From an uncultured bacterium (GTDB taxonomy: Bacteria; Verrucomicrobiota; Verrucomicrobiia; Verrucomicrobiales; Akkermansiaceae), in assembly GCA_945947905.1 (NCBI GenBank), contig CAMEZO010000003.1, forward strand, positions 1 to 59,326: DNA of 59,326 nucleotides, in the 5' to 3' direction. Positions 1-8,676 of the stretch are shown here, one piece after another (within the stretch, counting starts at the first letter, position 1; each line of letters starts with the position of its first letter). The notes below the pieces were generated by a model, which searched no databases, was not told the origin of the DNA, and saw nothing but the letters and a program-made list of their open reading frames with translations. Position numbers and translations under genes: made by a program.

Positions 1-2
1 GA

Positions 3-1529
3 CTGTGGAAACGCGTACGGATGTGGCTGGGGATAGGCGCGGCGGTCTTGGTACTGGCGGGGGTGGTGGGGTACCACCGGCTGTTGTCATACCTGCAGGG
101 CGACGGGTTCCGCGCGGATGCGGCGGGCGTGGTAGCCAACAAAGCGCAGGCCGACAAGGCGGAGTTGAAGGGGCGCTTAAGCATCTCCGGCGGGCATGTA
201 ACGCTGCCCGCCTTCGAGCTCCGGCGGCGTGACGCCGTAGACCGGGTAACCGCAGAAGGCATTCAGGCGGACATCAACCGCGGCGAGCTGTGGGACCGCT
301 GCCTGCACATCACCAAGCTGACGATGGAGGAGCTGGACGTGCAGTTGGATGCCCTGCGCCTCGGTAAAAAGCTACCCCCCGTCAAACCGGGCAAGGACAC
401 CTTTGTGAGCCGCTTTCTGCCGAACCGTGTGAAGGTGGGCAAGATCGAGTGCAAGGATGCGGATTTGAACGCCACGCTGCTTGCCGGAGAGTTGCGCCTG
501 ATGGGTTGCGGGCTGAATGCCACCCCCCTCAACGGCGGAGACGGGTGGACGGTGAACCTGACCAACGGCAAGGCACGTTTGCCGCTCTACGGGCTGAATG
601 AGTGCGGCCTGCGGAGTGCGTCCATTCACTACAGCCCCCGGCGGGTGAGTCTTTCCAACTGTTACCTTTCCCTCACCCCGGGAGAGATGCACCTCACCGC
701 GAACTACGAGCCGGGCAGCGGCGGCTGGCGAGCGAAGGCCCGTGTCTCCAAGGCGAACGTGGAGCGAGTGTTGACAACCGACTGGAAACAGCGCATACGG
801 GGTGATTTGTTCGGCGAGTTGGAGATGAGCGGCACCCGCGGCTTACAGAGTGCCCGCGGGGTGGTCTCCCTGAAGGATGGGTACCTGGAGGGGCTGCCGA
901 TTCTCTCCGAACTGCCCTTCCCGACCATGAAACCCTACCGCAGCATGGAGGTAGAGAAAGCCGAATGCCGCATCACCTACCCCTACACGGAAAGCAGCCT
1001 GAACATCACCGACGCGTGGATGATTGACAACATCGACATCCGGGCCGGCGAAGGGAAGCTGCTCATCAAGGGGCACGTCATCATCGGCACGGACGGGACC
1101 CTCGGCGGGTCGCTGCGCATCGGCCTGCCGCTTTCGATCACCGAGGCGTTGCCGGTCCCCGTGCACTCCCTGTTTAACACCGGAGACGATGCGGGGTATT
1201 CCTGGATTACCATGAACCTGAGCGGCACGCTGGACCAACCGCAGCAAGACCTGAGTGTGCGCATGCACTCGATCCTGACCGCGCTGCCCGGGGCGGCCAT
1301 TGATACTGCCACGGGAACCCTGCGGGACCTGACGAAACGCTTCACCGACAAGAATCAGCCGCAGGAGGGCAACCCGGAAGCCCCGGCAGAAGACACCCCG
1401 ACGGAGGGTGAGCCGCAGAGCACCCCGACCGCCCCCGCTGAACCCTCTGCCCCCGCCGACGCCAATCCCGTGAAAGGCATCCTGGACGCCGCAGGGAAAG
1501 CCGCAGGCGGCATCTTCTCCACCCTCTGA
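3..1529 (+). CDS. AsmA-like envelope protein, 5' end outside window
   Basis: The product has one N-terminal membrane segment (about 20 residues after the first ATG at 21) followed by a long beta-rich region of the kind seen in AsmA/TamB-like proteins, which span the periplasm and are linked to outer-membrane lipid homeostasis. The frame is open to the window edge, and the codons before ATG 21 encode basic residues (K-R-V-R) that fit a cytoplasmic flank of the membrane segment, so the true start is probably upstream and the gene is partial here. From ATG 21 it is 502 residues. The C-terminal 70 residues are rich in Pro, Glu and Ala and look disordered. The family call is from general architecture and is moderate; an unrelated exported protein is possible. 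Confidence 0.6.
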   Translation: MWKRVRMWLGIGAAVLVLAGVVGYHRLLSYLQGDGFRADAAGVVANKAQADKAELKGRLSISGGHVTLPAFELRRRDAVDRVTAEGIQADINRGELWDRCLHITKLTMEELDVQLDALRLGKKLPPVKPGKDTFVSRFLPNRVKVGKIECKDADLNATLLAGELRLMGCGLNATPLNGGDGWTVNLTNGKARLPLYGLNECGLRSASIHYSPRRVSLSNCYLSLTPGEMHLTANYEPGSGGWRAKARVSKANVERVLTTDWKQRIRGDLFGELEMSGTRGLQSARGVVSLKDGYLEGLPILSELPFPTMKPYRSMEVEKAECRITYPYTESSLNITDAWMIDNIDIRAGEGKLLIKGHVIIGTDGTLGGSLRIGLPLSITEALPVPVHSLFNTGDDAGYSWITMNLSGTLDQPQQDLSVRMHSILTALPGAAIDTATGTLRDLTKRFTDKNQPQEGNPEAPAEDTPTEGEPQSTPTAPAEPSAPADANPVKGILDAAGKAAGGIFSTL

Positions 1530-1542
1530 ACCCCGAACGACG

Positions 1543-1791
1543 ATGGCCAAGACAGAACTCTATCCCTCCCGCTACATCGACTGCACCTGTGAGCTGCAGG
1601 AGCAGATAGCCCCCACGGCCTACCACGGCCTTTTGCCCAACGGCAAGCGCACCATCGCCTTTGTGGAACACCGGGATGCCGAGCTGCTGCCCCTGCTGGC
1701 CCCCGGCTGCCGCGTATGGGTGACGATGAGCCCCGCCGACTTCGACCGTGCCCGCATCCGCGGCTTGAAAACCCCCGACGGCGCAGTCTGA
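1543..1791 (+). CDS. IF-1-like OB-fold protein
   Basis: This 82-residue protein resembles translation initiation factor IF-1 in its second half: an L-x-N-G-K turn (compare L-x-N-G-H), a G-C-R-V-W-V stretch where IF-1 has G-D-K-V-x-V, and S-P-A-D-F-D-R-A-R-I where IF-1 has S-P-Y-D-L-T-R-G-R-I. IF-1 binds the 30S A site during initiation. Usual IF-1 is about 72 residues and highly conserved, so this divergent sequence may be a paralogue rather than the housekeeping factor. It lies 13 nt after the AsmA-like gene and is probably cotranscribed with it. An unrelated small S1/OB-fold RNA-binding protein cannot be excluded. Confidence 0.6.
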   Translation: MAKTELYPSRYIDCTCELQEQIAPTAYHGLLPNGKRTIAFVEHRDAELLPLLAPGCRVWVTMSPADFDRARIRGLKTPDGAV

Positions 1792-1826
1792 TAACCATCC
1801 CCGCCGGGCTGTGACGCATATTACGC

Positions 1827-1855
1827 TTGCAACGCAACGTAAAATGTGCTAAAGT
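1827..1855 (+). promoter_or_regulatory. Promoter for the sugar transferase gene
   Basis: TTGCAA (1827-1832), a 17-bp spacer and TAAAGT (1850-1855) preceded by TGC. The predicted transcription start is near 1862, which places ATG 1870 rather than GTG 1846 as the start codon. Confidence 0.7.
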
Positions 1856-1869
1856 GTCGCGCGACCTTC

Positions 1870-3270
1870 ATGACATCCTCCAAAGCTTATCTTCCCCGCT
1901 TGCTTCCCCTCGCGGATCTCGTGCTCATCATCCTATGCGCGTATTACGCCCCGTGGATCACGAATGCTGTCGCCCCCCTTCTCGGCTGGCAGCAGGGCCC
2001 GTGCTTCGATGTCTTCACCACCACCTTCATCGCCGGCATAGCCGTAGCGGCAGCCCCCGTGGTACTGTATGTACTGGGCTTCTACCGCCGGCGCAACCTG
2101 CAGCGCGTCAGCACCGCCCTGCGCCAGGTAAGCTCTTTTACCGTCTACTATCTCTGCGTCATCGCCGTCTACCAAAGCTTGGGGGAGCACAGTAAACACT
2201 TCAACCATGTGGTGATGGTGTGCATCGTGCTGGTGCCGCTGGTTATTTTTCTGCGCTACCTGGTGTGTCACTATATCTCCCTGTATTGCTGCGGACACGG
2301 CAGTCTGCGCCCCACCATTCTGGCCGGCATGAGCTTCGAGAGCATCGAGCAGGGCTGGGCAGGCACACCGTCCTACTGGCGCAGGTCCTTCAACATCGTG
2401 GCCCGCACCACCCCGGCGGAATACGATGAAAAGGCCATCCAGCGGGTCATCGAAGACGACCACGTGGAGCAGCTCATCATCATCGACGGCACCCAATCCG
2501 CCGTGGCCAACTACGCCCTCTACCAGCTCTGCGCCGTCCAGGGCATCGATGTCTACGTCTTCCGCCCCCACAAGAAAGGAGTCACCGCGCGGGTGGAGCT
2601 CACGGAGATAGGCGACAGCAGCGTGCTGGTATTCAGCTCCACCCCCGCCGTCTCCTGGGCACGTTTGGTCAAGAGCCTGGCGGACCGCCTGTGTGCCTTG
2701 GTACTGCTGCTGCTCAGCTCCCCGCTGTGGATTATCGTAGCCATCGGCATCAAGATCAGCGACCCCAAGGGGCCCGTATTCTTCCGCCAGCAGCGCTCCG
2801 GTCTTTACGGTCGGCCTTTCAACATGTGGAAATTCCGCTCCATGTACAGCGGGGCGGACAAGCAGTTGGACCGCATCAAGAAGGAATACGGCAACGACGT
2901 GGACGGCCCGATTTTCAAGCTGGAGAATGATCCGCGCATCTTCCCCTTCGGGCAGTTCATCCGCAAGACCTCGCTGGATGAACTGCCGCAGCTGCTCAAC
3001 ATCCTGCTGGGGGATATGAGCATCGTGGGCCCCCGCCCCCTGCCCACTTACGAGACGGCGCAGTTCCCGGAGATCAGCGACCGTCGGCGCCTCAGCGTCA
3101 AGCCCGGCCTTACCTGTTACTGGCAGATCGAGGACCGCAGCAACGCCAAGAGCTTCGATGTGATGCGCGAGAAGGACCTGAAGTACATCGACAACTGGAG
3201 CCTGTGGCTGGACGTCAAGCTCTTCTTCCGCACCATCCCCGCCGTACTCTTCGGCCGCGGTGCCAAATAA
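1870..3270 (+). CDS. Polyprenyl-phosphate sugar phosphotransferase (WbaP/WcaJ-like)
   Basis: A 466-residue integral membrane enzyme expected to transfer a sugar phosphate from a nucleotide sugar to undecaprenyl phosphate, the first step of capsule, exopolysaccharide or O-antigen assembly. The N-terminal third has about four hydrophobic segments, the middle is a soluble nucleotide-binding-like region, and the C-terminal ~200 residues are a classic bacterial sugar transferase domain: another membrane hairpin, then G-P-V-F-F-R-Q-Q-R, K-F-R-S-M, R-K-T-S-L-D-E-L-P-Q and the G-P-R-P-L motif. No other glycan genes adjoin it. The start at 1870 is chosen because the promoter -10 ends at 1855; the longer GTG start would lie inside the promoter. 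Confidence 0.9.
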   Translation: MTSSKAYLPRLLPLADLVLIILCAYYAPWITNAVAPLLGWQQGPCFDVFTTTFIAGIAVAAAPVVLYVLGFYRRRNLQRVSTALRQVSSFTVYYLCVIAVYQSLGEHSKHFNHVVMVCIVLVPLVIFLRYLVCHYISLYCCGHGSLRPTILAGMSFESIEQGWAGTPSYWRRSFNIVARTTPAEYDEKAIQRVIEDDHVEQLIIIDGTQSAVANYALYQLCAVQGIDVYVFRPHKKGVTARVELTEIGDSSVLVFSSTPAVSWARLVKSLADRLCALVLLLLSSPLWIIVAIGIKISDPKGPVFFRQQRSGLYGRPFNMWKFRSMYSGADKQLDRIKKEYGNDVDGPIFKLENDPRIFPFGQFIRKTSLDELPQLLNILLGDMSIVGPRPLPTYETAQFPEISDRRRLSVKPGLTCYWQIEDRSNAKSFDVMREKDLKYIDNWSLWLDVKLFFRTIPAVLFGRGAK

Positions 3271-3276
3271 CCCACC

Positions 3277-3747
3277 ATGTTCCACATCGTCCTCTACCAC
3301 CCGGAGATCCCCCACAACACCGGCGCCGCCGGCAGGCTGGCCGTGGCTACCCAATCCCGCCTGCACCTCATCCGCCCCCTCGGTTTCAGCCTGGATGATA
3401 AGCACGTACGCCGCTGCGGGTTGGATTACTGGCAATATGTGGACCTGCATCTGTGGGACAGCTTGGAGGAACTGACCGCCGCCGCGACACCCGGGGCGCG
3501 CTTCTGGTACCTCTCCACCAAGGCACGCCATGGCATCTGGGAGCCGAGCCTGCCCCTGCGAGACGGAGATTATCTCGTCTTCGGGCCGGAGACGAAAGGG
3601 CTGCCGCAGAGCTTTCTGGAGGCGCACCCGGATACGGCCCTGCGCATCCCCATGCCCGGGGAGCACTCCCGCTCCCTCAACCTCTCCACCTCCATCGCCA
3701 TTGTCCTCTACGAGGGACTGCGGCGCACCCTTTCTGCCGGCTCATGA
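3277..3747 (+). CDS. trmL: tRNA (cytidine/uridine-34-2'-O)-methyltransferase TrmL
   Basis: A 156-residue SPOUT-class RNA methyltransferase expected to methylate the ribose 2'-OH at the wobble base of tRNA-Leu isoacceptors, using S-adenosylmethionine. The start H-I-V-L-Y-H-P-E-I-P-H-N-T-G, the F-G-P-E-T-K-G-L-P motif and the C-terminal knot L-N-L-S-T-S-I-A-I-V-L-Y-E match TrmL throughout, and the length is normal for the family. It begins 6 nt after the sugar transferase gene, and its stop overlaps the start of the next gene (ATGATGA), so the three are probably one transcript. Confidence 0.95.
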   Translation: MFHIVLYHPEIPHNTGAAGRLAVATQSRLHLIRPLGFSLDDKHVRRCGLDYWQYVDLHLWDSLEELTAAATPGARFWYLSTKARHGIWEPSLPLRDGDYLVFGPETKGLPQSFLEAHPDTALRIPMPGEHSRSLNLSTSIAIVLYEGLRRTLSAGS

Positions 3748-4310
3748 TGAATATCGTTTACTTTGACCTGGAAACCCGCTACTCCGCCGCCCAGGTAGGC
3801 GGCTGGGGAGAAGCCGGGAAGATGGGTATCTCCGTCGCCGTCACGTTCTCGACCCGCGATAACGAATACCACATTTATACCCAGGATGAAGCGGACAGCC
3901 TGATTACGGAGCTGAAGGAAGCCGACCTGGTGGTGGGCTACAACCACATCGGCTTCGATTACCAGGTGCTGCAACCCTTCACCTTCTGGACGATGGCAGA
4001 AACCACCCGCAACCTCGACATCTGCGCCTACCTGACACACCGCCTCGGCCACCGGCTCAAGCTCGACTCCGTCGCCACACCTACCCTGCGCGGCAACTCC
4101 AAGACAGCGGAGGGTACCGATGCCCTCAAATGGTGGGCGGAATATGAGAAAGAAGGCGACCCGCAGAAGCTGATAGACATTGCCCGCTACTGCTGCTATG
4201 ATGTGAAAGTAACCATGGAGGTTTACAAATTCGGCGCACAGAACGGCTACATCCTCTACCTGGACAAGCAGGGCAACGAGGTGCGCGTGGAGGTCGATTG
4301 GCCCTGCTGA
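3744..4310 (+). CDS. RNase H-like (DnaQ/YprB-type) exonuclease-like protein
   Basis: A 188-residue protein that starts with an RNase H-fold exonuclease motif, Y-F-D-L-E-T at residues 5-10, continues with [11 protein letters not shown] (the second acidic cluster) and ends with Y-C-C-Y-D-V-K-V-T, which matches the third DEDD-type motif. It is therefore likely a metal-dependent 3'-5' nuclease, although the substrate is unknown. It has no helicase or zinc domain attached. Its start overlaps the trmL stop, giving translational coupling; either ATG 3744 or 3747 could be used. recA follows after 71 nt behind its own promoter. Confidence 0.7.
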   Translation: MMNIVYFDLETRYSAAQVGGWGEAGKMGISVAVTFSTRDNEYHIYTQDEADSLITELKEADLVVGYNHIGFDYQVLQPFTFWTMAETTRNLDICAYLTHRLGHRLKLDSVATPTLRGNSKTAEGTDALKWWAEYEKEGDPQKLIDIARYCCYDVKVTMEVYKFGAQNGYILYLDKQGNEVRVEVDWPC

Positions 4311-4345
4311 AGGAGGGGAAATCTCTGCGGGGGCAGACTTTTGGC

Positions 4346-4374
4346 TTGCATTGCACCGATGAAACAGGTAAGCT
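4346..4374 (+). promoter_or_regulatory. Candidate recA promoter
   Basis: TTGCAT (4346-4351), 17 bp, TAAGCT (4369-4374). A transcription start about 7 nt downstream would fall on or next to the recA ATG at 4382, predicting a leaderless mRNA. I see no recognisable LexA box. Confidence 0.5.
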
Positions 4375-4381
4375 GGGCTAT

Positions 4382-5407
4382 ATGGCAAAAGAATTGAACC
4401 TTGATGACAAGCAGGCTGCCCAGCGCCAGCGCGCCTTGGATGCCGCCCTGCTGCAGATCCAGAAAGACTTCGGCGAGAACGCTATCATGCGCCTGGGGGA
4501 CAAGAAGACCATGGAGGTTGACACCATCCCCACCGGCAACCTCCTCATCGACCGCGCGCTGGGCGTGGGCGGTTTCCCCCGCGGCCGCATCGTGGAGATA
4601 TACGGGCCGGAGTCTTCCGGTAAGACCACCCTCACCCTCACGGTCATCGCCCAAGCCCAGAAGTCGGGCGGGCTGGCGGCCTTCATCGATGTGGAGCACG
4701 CGCTGGATCCCGCCTATGCGGCCAAGTTGGGCGTGAACCTGGATGACCTGCTCGTCTCCCAGCCCGGCAGCGGTGAGGAGGCCCTGCAAATCTGCGAGGC
4801 ACTGGTGCGTTCCAACGCCATCGATGTTGTGGTGGTTGACTCCGTGGCCGCGCTCGTCACCAAGCAGGAACTGGAGGGCGAGATCGGCGACAGCACCGTG
4901 GGTGCCCAGGCGCGTCTGATGAGCGCCGCGCTCCGCAAGCTCACCTCGCTCATCTCGAAGGCCCGCACCATCTGCATCTTCACCAACCAGATCCGCGAAA
5001 AGATCGGCGTGATGTTCGGTAACCCGGAGACCACCCCCGGCGGCCGCGCCCTCAAGTTCTACGCTTCCGTACGCTGCGATATTCGCCGCATCGGCCAGAT
5101 CAAGGGCACGGATGGCTCCGTTTCCGGCAATCGCACCAAGCTGAAGGTGGTCAAGAACAAGGTAGCCCCGCCCTTCACCGAATGCGAGTTCGATATCATG
5201 TATAACGAAGGCATCTCCTCCGTGGGCAGCCTCATCGACCTGGCGCTGGAGTACGACATCATCCAGAAGCGCGGCTCCTGGTTCAGCTACAACGGCGCCC
5301 AGCTCGCCCAAGGCCGCGACGGTGCCAAGGAGGCCCTGCGTAACAATCAGGCCCTGTACGACGAGATTACTGCCGCCGTGCTGGCCAAGATGGACGCCGC
5401 CAAGTAA
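4382..5407 (+). CDS. recA: Recombinase RecA
   Basis: A 341-residue RecA, the ATP-dependent strand-exchange protein of homologous recombination and the SOS co-protease. Visible motifs are Walker A G-P-E-S-S-G-K-T at residues 75-82, Walker [11 protein letters not shown], the loop region [12 protein letters not shown], and the [11 protein letters not shown] strand. Length and order are normal; the acidic C-terminal tail is very short. ATG 4382 is chosen because the sequence M-A-K-E-L-N begins the normal N-terminal helix; an in-frame TTG at 4298 lies inside the previous gene. A strong hairpin follows the stop. Confidence 0.98.
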   Translation: MAKELNLDDKQAAQRQRALDAALLQIQKDFGENAIMRLGDKKTMEVDTIPTGNLLIDRALGVGGFPRGRIVEIYGPESSGKTTLTLTVIAQAQKSGGLAAFIDVEHALDPAYAAKLGVNLDDLLVSQPGSGEEALQICEALVRSNAIDVVVVDSVAALVTKQELEGEIGDSTVGAQARLMSAALRKLTSLISKARTICIFTNQIREKIGVMFGNPETTPGGRALKFYASVRCDIRRIGQIKGTDGSVSGNRTKLKVVKNKVAPPFTECEFDIMYNEGISSVGSLIDLALEYDIIQKRGSWFSYNGAQLAQGRDGAKEALRNNQALYDEITAAVLAKMDAAK

Positions 5408-5418
5408 CCCCGTCACCG

Positions 5419-5447
5419 CCCCGGCAGTCACACCCCGACTGCCGGGG
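5419..5447 (+). terminator. Hairpin after recA
   Basis: An 11-bp perfect inverted repeat (arms 5419-5429 and 5437-5447, CCCCGGCAGTC type) with a 7-nt loop lies 12 nt after the recA stop. The following CTGTCT is a poor U-tract, so termination may be partial. Confidence 0.7.
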
Positions 5448-5465
5448 CTGTCTACCCTACCTACC

Positions 5466-6000
5466 ATGCCCCGATACAACCTACCCCCCATGCCCCGCAT
5501 GGAGACCCCCGAGGAGGTGCTGACCTACGCCGCAACCTGCGCCGAGATCATCGGCCTGCACGACTGGACATTTACGCTGAGCAAACGCTGCACGCGAGCC
5601 TTAGGTCTCTGCTACACGAGCCACAAACGAATCACCTTTTCTCTCCATTTCGTCAAGCTGTGCCTACCCGGTCCCTCCCCCCTACCTCCGGGAGACAGTC
5701 CTGCACGAACTGGGACATGCCCTCGCGCACACATCCCCCGACTACAAATGCCGCAGAATCCACGATTCCGAATGGCGCCGGGCCTGCGCTGACATCGGGC
5801 TTGAAAACGCACTGACCGGAACGGTGCTTCCGTACAGCATATCGAAGGCTCTCTCGATGCGGAGGAAAAGGAAGCGCCGCATGGAGTTCATCGGTGAAGA
5901 TGAACATGGCTTACACTACATGTACCGCCGCTCCCCCCTGGTAACCGTATACATCACCCGCAAAAGAAAAGCCCCGAAGTCACAGGACGGGCCGAGTTAG
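5466..6000 (+). pseudogene. SprT-like zinc metalloprotease gene with a frameshift
   Basis: Two adjacent frames together encode a SprT-like protein. Frame one starts at ATG 5466 and runs through the N-terminal helix and I-T-F-S-L-H-F-V-K-L. The zinc-binding motif H-E-L-G-H (codons 5704-5718) and the rest to the stop at 5998-6000 lie in the next frame. The shift falls in a C-rich tract near 5671-5682 that contains a run of six C. SprT-like proteins are metalloproteases related to the eukaryotic DNA-protein crosslink protease Spartan. Whether this is a true pseudogene, a sequencing error or programmed slippage cannot be told from sequence alone. It is the last gene of the plus-strand block. Confidence 0.65.
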
Positions 6001-6017
6001 GCCGATTTCAGGAGGCC

Positions 6018-6053
6018 ATACCCCTGAATCCAGGGATCCCGGGAATGGGGTAT
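6018..6053. terminator. Hairpin between convergent genes
   Basis: ATACCCC (6018-6024) and GGGGTAT (6047-6053) form a stem between the convergent SprT-like and GntR genes, with smaller CCC/GGG pairings inside. There is no clear U-tract. A related sequence (CTGAATCC-GGGAT core) occurs on the other strand near 22217-22240. Confidence 0.4.
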
Positions 6054-6101
6054 AGTTCAAAGGGAGCCCTTGTCGTTTCTGAAGGAGCGTTCGGTGGCTC
6101 C

Positions 6102-6773
6102 TTACTCTGCCGGGAGGTGGGAGTAGTCGAAATCCACGATTTTCGCCACGATGTTGCGGGCGGAGGTTTCGTCGCGGCGGCGGAGGGCTTGCAGGAGTTC
6201 CTCGTGCAGGCGGAGGGCGGCGGGGTCGTATTGGCGCTCGGCGAGGAGGTCGGAGAATTGGCTGCGCAGGTAGTCGACAATCACGCGGTAGATGTGGCTG
6301 AGGAGGGGGTTGCCCGCTGCGTCTGCGATGGCGATGTGGAAGGCCATGTCGTCCTCGATGCCGCGCCCGGTGCGCTCGCCGCAGCGCGCCCAAGCGGCAT
6401 CGATGTCTGCCAGCTCCGCCGGGGTACAGCGGCGGGCGGCCAGGGCTACCACGGCCTGCTCGATGGCCAAGCGAGCCTCCAGAATGCGCGCGGGGACGGC
6501 CTCCTCGCACAGGCGGTTCGTCAGCGCCGCGTCCAGCTTGTCGGTAGCTGTTACATATGTACCGTCACCCGGCCGCACGCAGAGCATACCGGTGTGCACC
6601 AGCCCCTGCACGGCCTCGCGGACTGTGTTGTGCCCCACCTGGAAGAGGCGCATCAGCTCCGGCTCGGCGGGAATGCGCTGCCCCACGGCCCACTCGCCGT
6701 CGCGGATGAGGCTCTCCATGCTCTCCAGCACCTGACGCGAGAGCGACTTGCGGACCGGTTTGCGGATGGGCAC
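6102..6773 (-). CDS. FadR-type GntR family transcriptional regulator
   Basis: A 223-residue regulator with an N-terminal winged helix (G-Q-R-I-P-A-E-P-E-L, then H-N-T-V-R-E-A-V-Q-G-L and G-D-G-T-Y-V) and a C-terminal all-helical FCD ligand-binding domain with the expected metal-binding-type residues (D-M-A-F-H-I-A-I-A and R-L-H-E-E-L-L). FCD regulators respond to small organic acids, but the ligand is not visible here. It begins 15 nt after the ABC ATPase gene stop and is probably cotranscribed with it, so it may control that transporter or the neighbouring ilvC. Confidence 0.88.
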   Translation of the reverse strand: MPIRKPVRKSLSRQVLESMESLIRDGEWAVGQRIPAEPELMRLFQVGHNTVREAVQGLVHTGMLCVRPGDGTYVTATDKLDAALTNRLCEEAVPARILEARLAIEQAVVALAARRCTPAELADIDAAWARCGERTGRGIEDDMAFHIAIADAAGNPLLSHIYRVIVDYLRSQFSDLLAERQYDPAALRLHEELLQALRRRDETSARNIVAKIVDFDYSHLPAE

Positions 6774-6788
6774 GGCGGAAAAGAGTTG

Positions 6789-7577
6789 TTATTCGATGAC
6801 ACTCCACAGCCGCCCGTTGCGGCCGGGAATCAGGCGGATATTCATTCCGAACGCCTCGTTCAGCAGGGGCTCGGTAAGCACCTCCTCCCGCGGTCCGTCG
6901 GCCAGGATTTCGCCCTCCCGCAGAATCATGCCGCGTGTGAACTCCGGCAGGATGTCCTCGATGCGTTGGGTGATAAACACCAGCGTCAGCTCCGGACGCA
7001 CCGCCGCCAGATCGGCGATAGTGCGCAGCAGGAATTCCCGCCCCGCGATGTCCAGGAACACGCTCGGCTCGTCCAGAATCATCAGCTCCGGGTCTGTCAT
7101 CAGAGCACGTGCGATCAGCACCTTAACCTGTTCGCCGCTGCTCATCACCGACACAGGCCGCTCCATCAGGTCGGTCGCGCGGAGAGACTCCATCAGCTCG
7201 GCAGCGCGGGCCTCCTCCGCCTCCGTGGGGGTGCGGAACAGCCCTATCGTTGCGTCCGGCCCGGAGAGCACCATCTCCCGCCCCGTCCAATCGCGGTCAC
7301 CCAGCCAGCGGTGCATCAGCGGACTCACCCAAGCGATGTGCCGCCGCAGCCCCTGCAGGTTCACGCCGCCGAAGCGCTTGCCCAGTACCTCCACCGTGGC
7401 ACCGAAGAGCGGCCAGGCATAGCCCAGCAGCATGCGTACCAAGGTGGTCTTGCCGGCTCCGTTGGCCCCGAGAATAAAATAACGCCCGCCGCGTTCCACC
7501 TGCCAGCGGATGTCCTTCAACACCCGGCGGCCGGAGAGATAAACCGTGGCATTCTCTATATGGATAACAGATGGCAT
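6789..7577 (-). CDS. ABC transporter ATP-binding protein
   Basis: A 262-residue ABC ATPase with Walker A G-A-N-G-A-G-K-T-T, the signature S-S-G-E-Q-V-K-V-L-I-A-R and Walker B L-M-I-L-D-E-P. The signature S-S-G-E-Q is a less common form of L-S-G-G-Q. The switch region (V-F-I-T-Q-R) has Gln where His is usual. No permease or binding-protein gene is adjacent, so it may work with a membrane partner encoded elsewhere or act as a soluble ABC protein of the ModF/YlmA kind. The start at 7577 (M-P-S-V-I-H-I-E-N) is chosen over an upstream in-frame ATG, which would overlap the ilvC terminator. Confidence 0.9.
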   Translation of the reverse strand: MPSVIHIENATVYLSGRRVLKDIRWQVERGGRYFILGANGAGKTTLVRMLLGYAWPLFGATVEVLGKRFGGVNLQGLRRHIAWVSPLMHRWLGDRDWTGREMVLSGPDATIGLFRTPTEAEEARAAELMESLRATDLMERPVSVMSSGEQVKVLIARALMTDPELMILDEPSVFLDIAGREFLLRTIADLAAVRPELTLVFITQRIEDILPEFTRGMILREGEILADGPREEVLTEPLLNEAFGMNIRLIPGRNGRLWSVIE

Positions 7578-7590
7578 GGCGATAGAAAAG

Positions 7591-7624
7591 CCCCGCCCGG
7601 CGGCTTGCATCCATCCGGGCGGGG
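7591..7624 (-). terminator. Intrinsic terminator of ilvC
   Basis: A 10-bp perfect stem (arms 7591-7600 and 7615-7624, CCCCGCCCGG type) followed on the minus strand by CTTTTCT. It lies between the ilvC stop and the ABC ATPase start. Confidence 0.85.
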
Positions 7625-7640
7625 GATGTATCAAAGCAAT

Positions 7641-8621
7641 TTACTTGCGCTCGAAGAGGGCGCGGATCTTCTTGCCCACGATCTCCACGGGATGATCGGC
7701 CAGGGCAGCGCGCTTGGCCTGCAGGTTCGGGGCACCGGCAGCGGCCTCCGCCAGCCAATCCTTGGCAAACTGACCGGACTCGATGCGCTTGAGGCTCTCC
7801 TTCATCTTGGCCTTCACCTCCGGGCCGAGAATCTGCGGGCCGTTGTAGTACTCACCGAACTCGGCGGTGTTGGAGATGACGGAGTTCATGCGCTGGATGC
7901 CGCCGGCGTAGATCAGGTCCACGATCAGCTTGGCCTCGTGCACGCACTCAAAGTAAGCCATCTCGTGCGGATAGCCGGCCTCGATCAGTGTCTCGAAGCC
8001 GTACTTCATCAGGTCCACCAGACCGCCGCAGAGCACGTTCTGCTCGCCGAACAGGTCCTCGTAGGTCTCCTGGGCCATGGTGCACTCCAGCACGCCGCCG
8101 CGGGTCAGACCCTCCGCCTTGGCGATGGCCAAGGCGACCTCGCGGGCTTGGCCGCTCGGATTCTGGAACACGGCGATGAGCCCCGGGCAACCGAAGCCCT
8201 CCTCGAACACGCGGCGCACCTCCGTGCCCGGGCCCTTGGGAGCCACCATGATCACGTCCACATCCGCCGGCGGCTCGATCGTCTTGAACACGTAAGCGAA
8301 GCCGTGGGAGCAGCACAGCGTCTTGCCGGCCTTCATCGCGGGCTTGATCTGCGTGGCATACACCTCGCCGTGCTTCTCGTCCGGCAGCAGCAGGTGCACG
8401 ATGTCGGCCTTCTCGGCAGCCTCGGCCACGGGCATCACCTCGAAGCCGTCCTGCACCGCAGCGTCCCAGCTCTTGCCGGGGCGCAGACCGATGATCACAT
8501 GCACACCGCTGTCGCGCATGCAAAGCGCCTGGGCGCGGCCCTGCGCACCATAGCCGATAACGGCCACCGTCTTTCCGTTCAGGAGGCTCACATCGCCGTC
8601 CTTGTCATGGAGAATATTCAT
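7641..8621 (-). CDS. ilvC: Ketol-acid reductoisomerase, class I
   Basis: A 326-residue enzyme that converts acetolactate and acetohydroxybutyrate into dihydroxy acids in valine and isoleucine synthesis, using Mg2+ and NAD(P)H. The N-terminal Rossmann motif is G-Y-G-A-Q-G-R-A-Q, and the knotted C-terminal domain includes E-T-Y-E-D-L-F-G-E-Q and N-T-A-E-F-G-E-Y. The cofactor loop reads G-L-R-P-G-K-S-W and is shorter than the common G-L-R-x-G-S-x-S-W form, so cofactor preference is uncertain. The gene stands alone with its own promoter, a 5' hairpin and a strong terminator; no other ilv or leu genes are nearby. Confidence 0.96.
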   Translation of the reverse strand: MNILHDKDGDVSLLNGKTVAVIGYGAQGRAQALCMRDSGVHVIIGLRPGKSWDAAVQDGFEVMPVAEAAEKADIVHLLLPDEKHGEVYATQIKPAMKAGKTLCCSHGFAYVFKTIEPPADVDVIMVAPKGPGTEVRRVFEEGFGCPGLIAVFQNPSGQAREVALAIAKAEGLTRGGVLECTMAQETYEDLFGEQNVLCGGLVDLMKYGFETLIEAGYPHEMAYFECVHEAKLIVDLIYAGGIQRMNSVISNTAEFGEYYNGPQILGPEVKAKMKESLKRIESGQFAKDWLAEAAAGAPNLQAKRAALADHPVEIVGKKIRALFERK

Positions 8622-8646
8622 GGTTGTAATAATGAAGTGAAAGATG

Positions 8647-8671
8647 CAGACATCCCATGTTCGGATGTCTG
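8647..8671 (-). promoter_or_regulatory. Hairpin at the 5' end of the ilvC transcript
   Basis: A perfect 9-bp inverted repeat (CAGACATCC arm, 7-nt loop) occupies 8647-8671. The predicted transcription start is at about 8670, so the stem would form the very 5' end of the mRNA or serve as an operator overlapping the start site. Confidence 0.55.
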
Positions 8672-8676
8672 AGGAC

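Noticed and set aside
4311-4381. LexA operator upstream of recA
   Set aside because: No inverted motif resembling the known LexA boxes is present in the 71-bp gap.
6045-8672. An 875-codon plus-strand open frame
   Set aside because: It is the shadow of the GntR, ABC ATPase and ilvC genes, all three of which have clear family motifs on the minus strand. The translation is low-complexity His/Leu/Gln-rich sequence.
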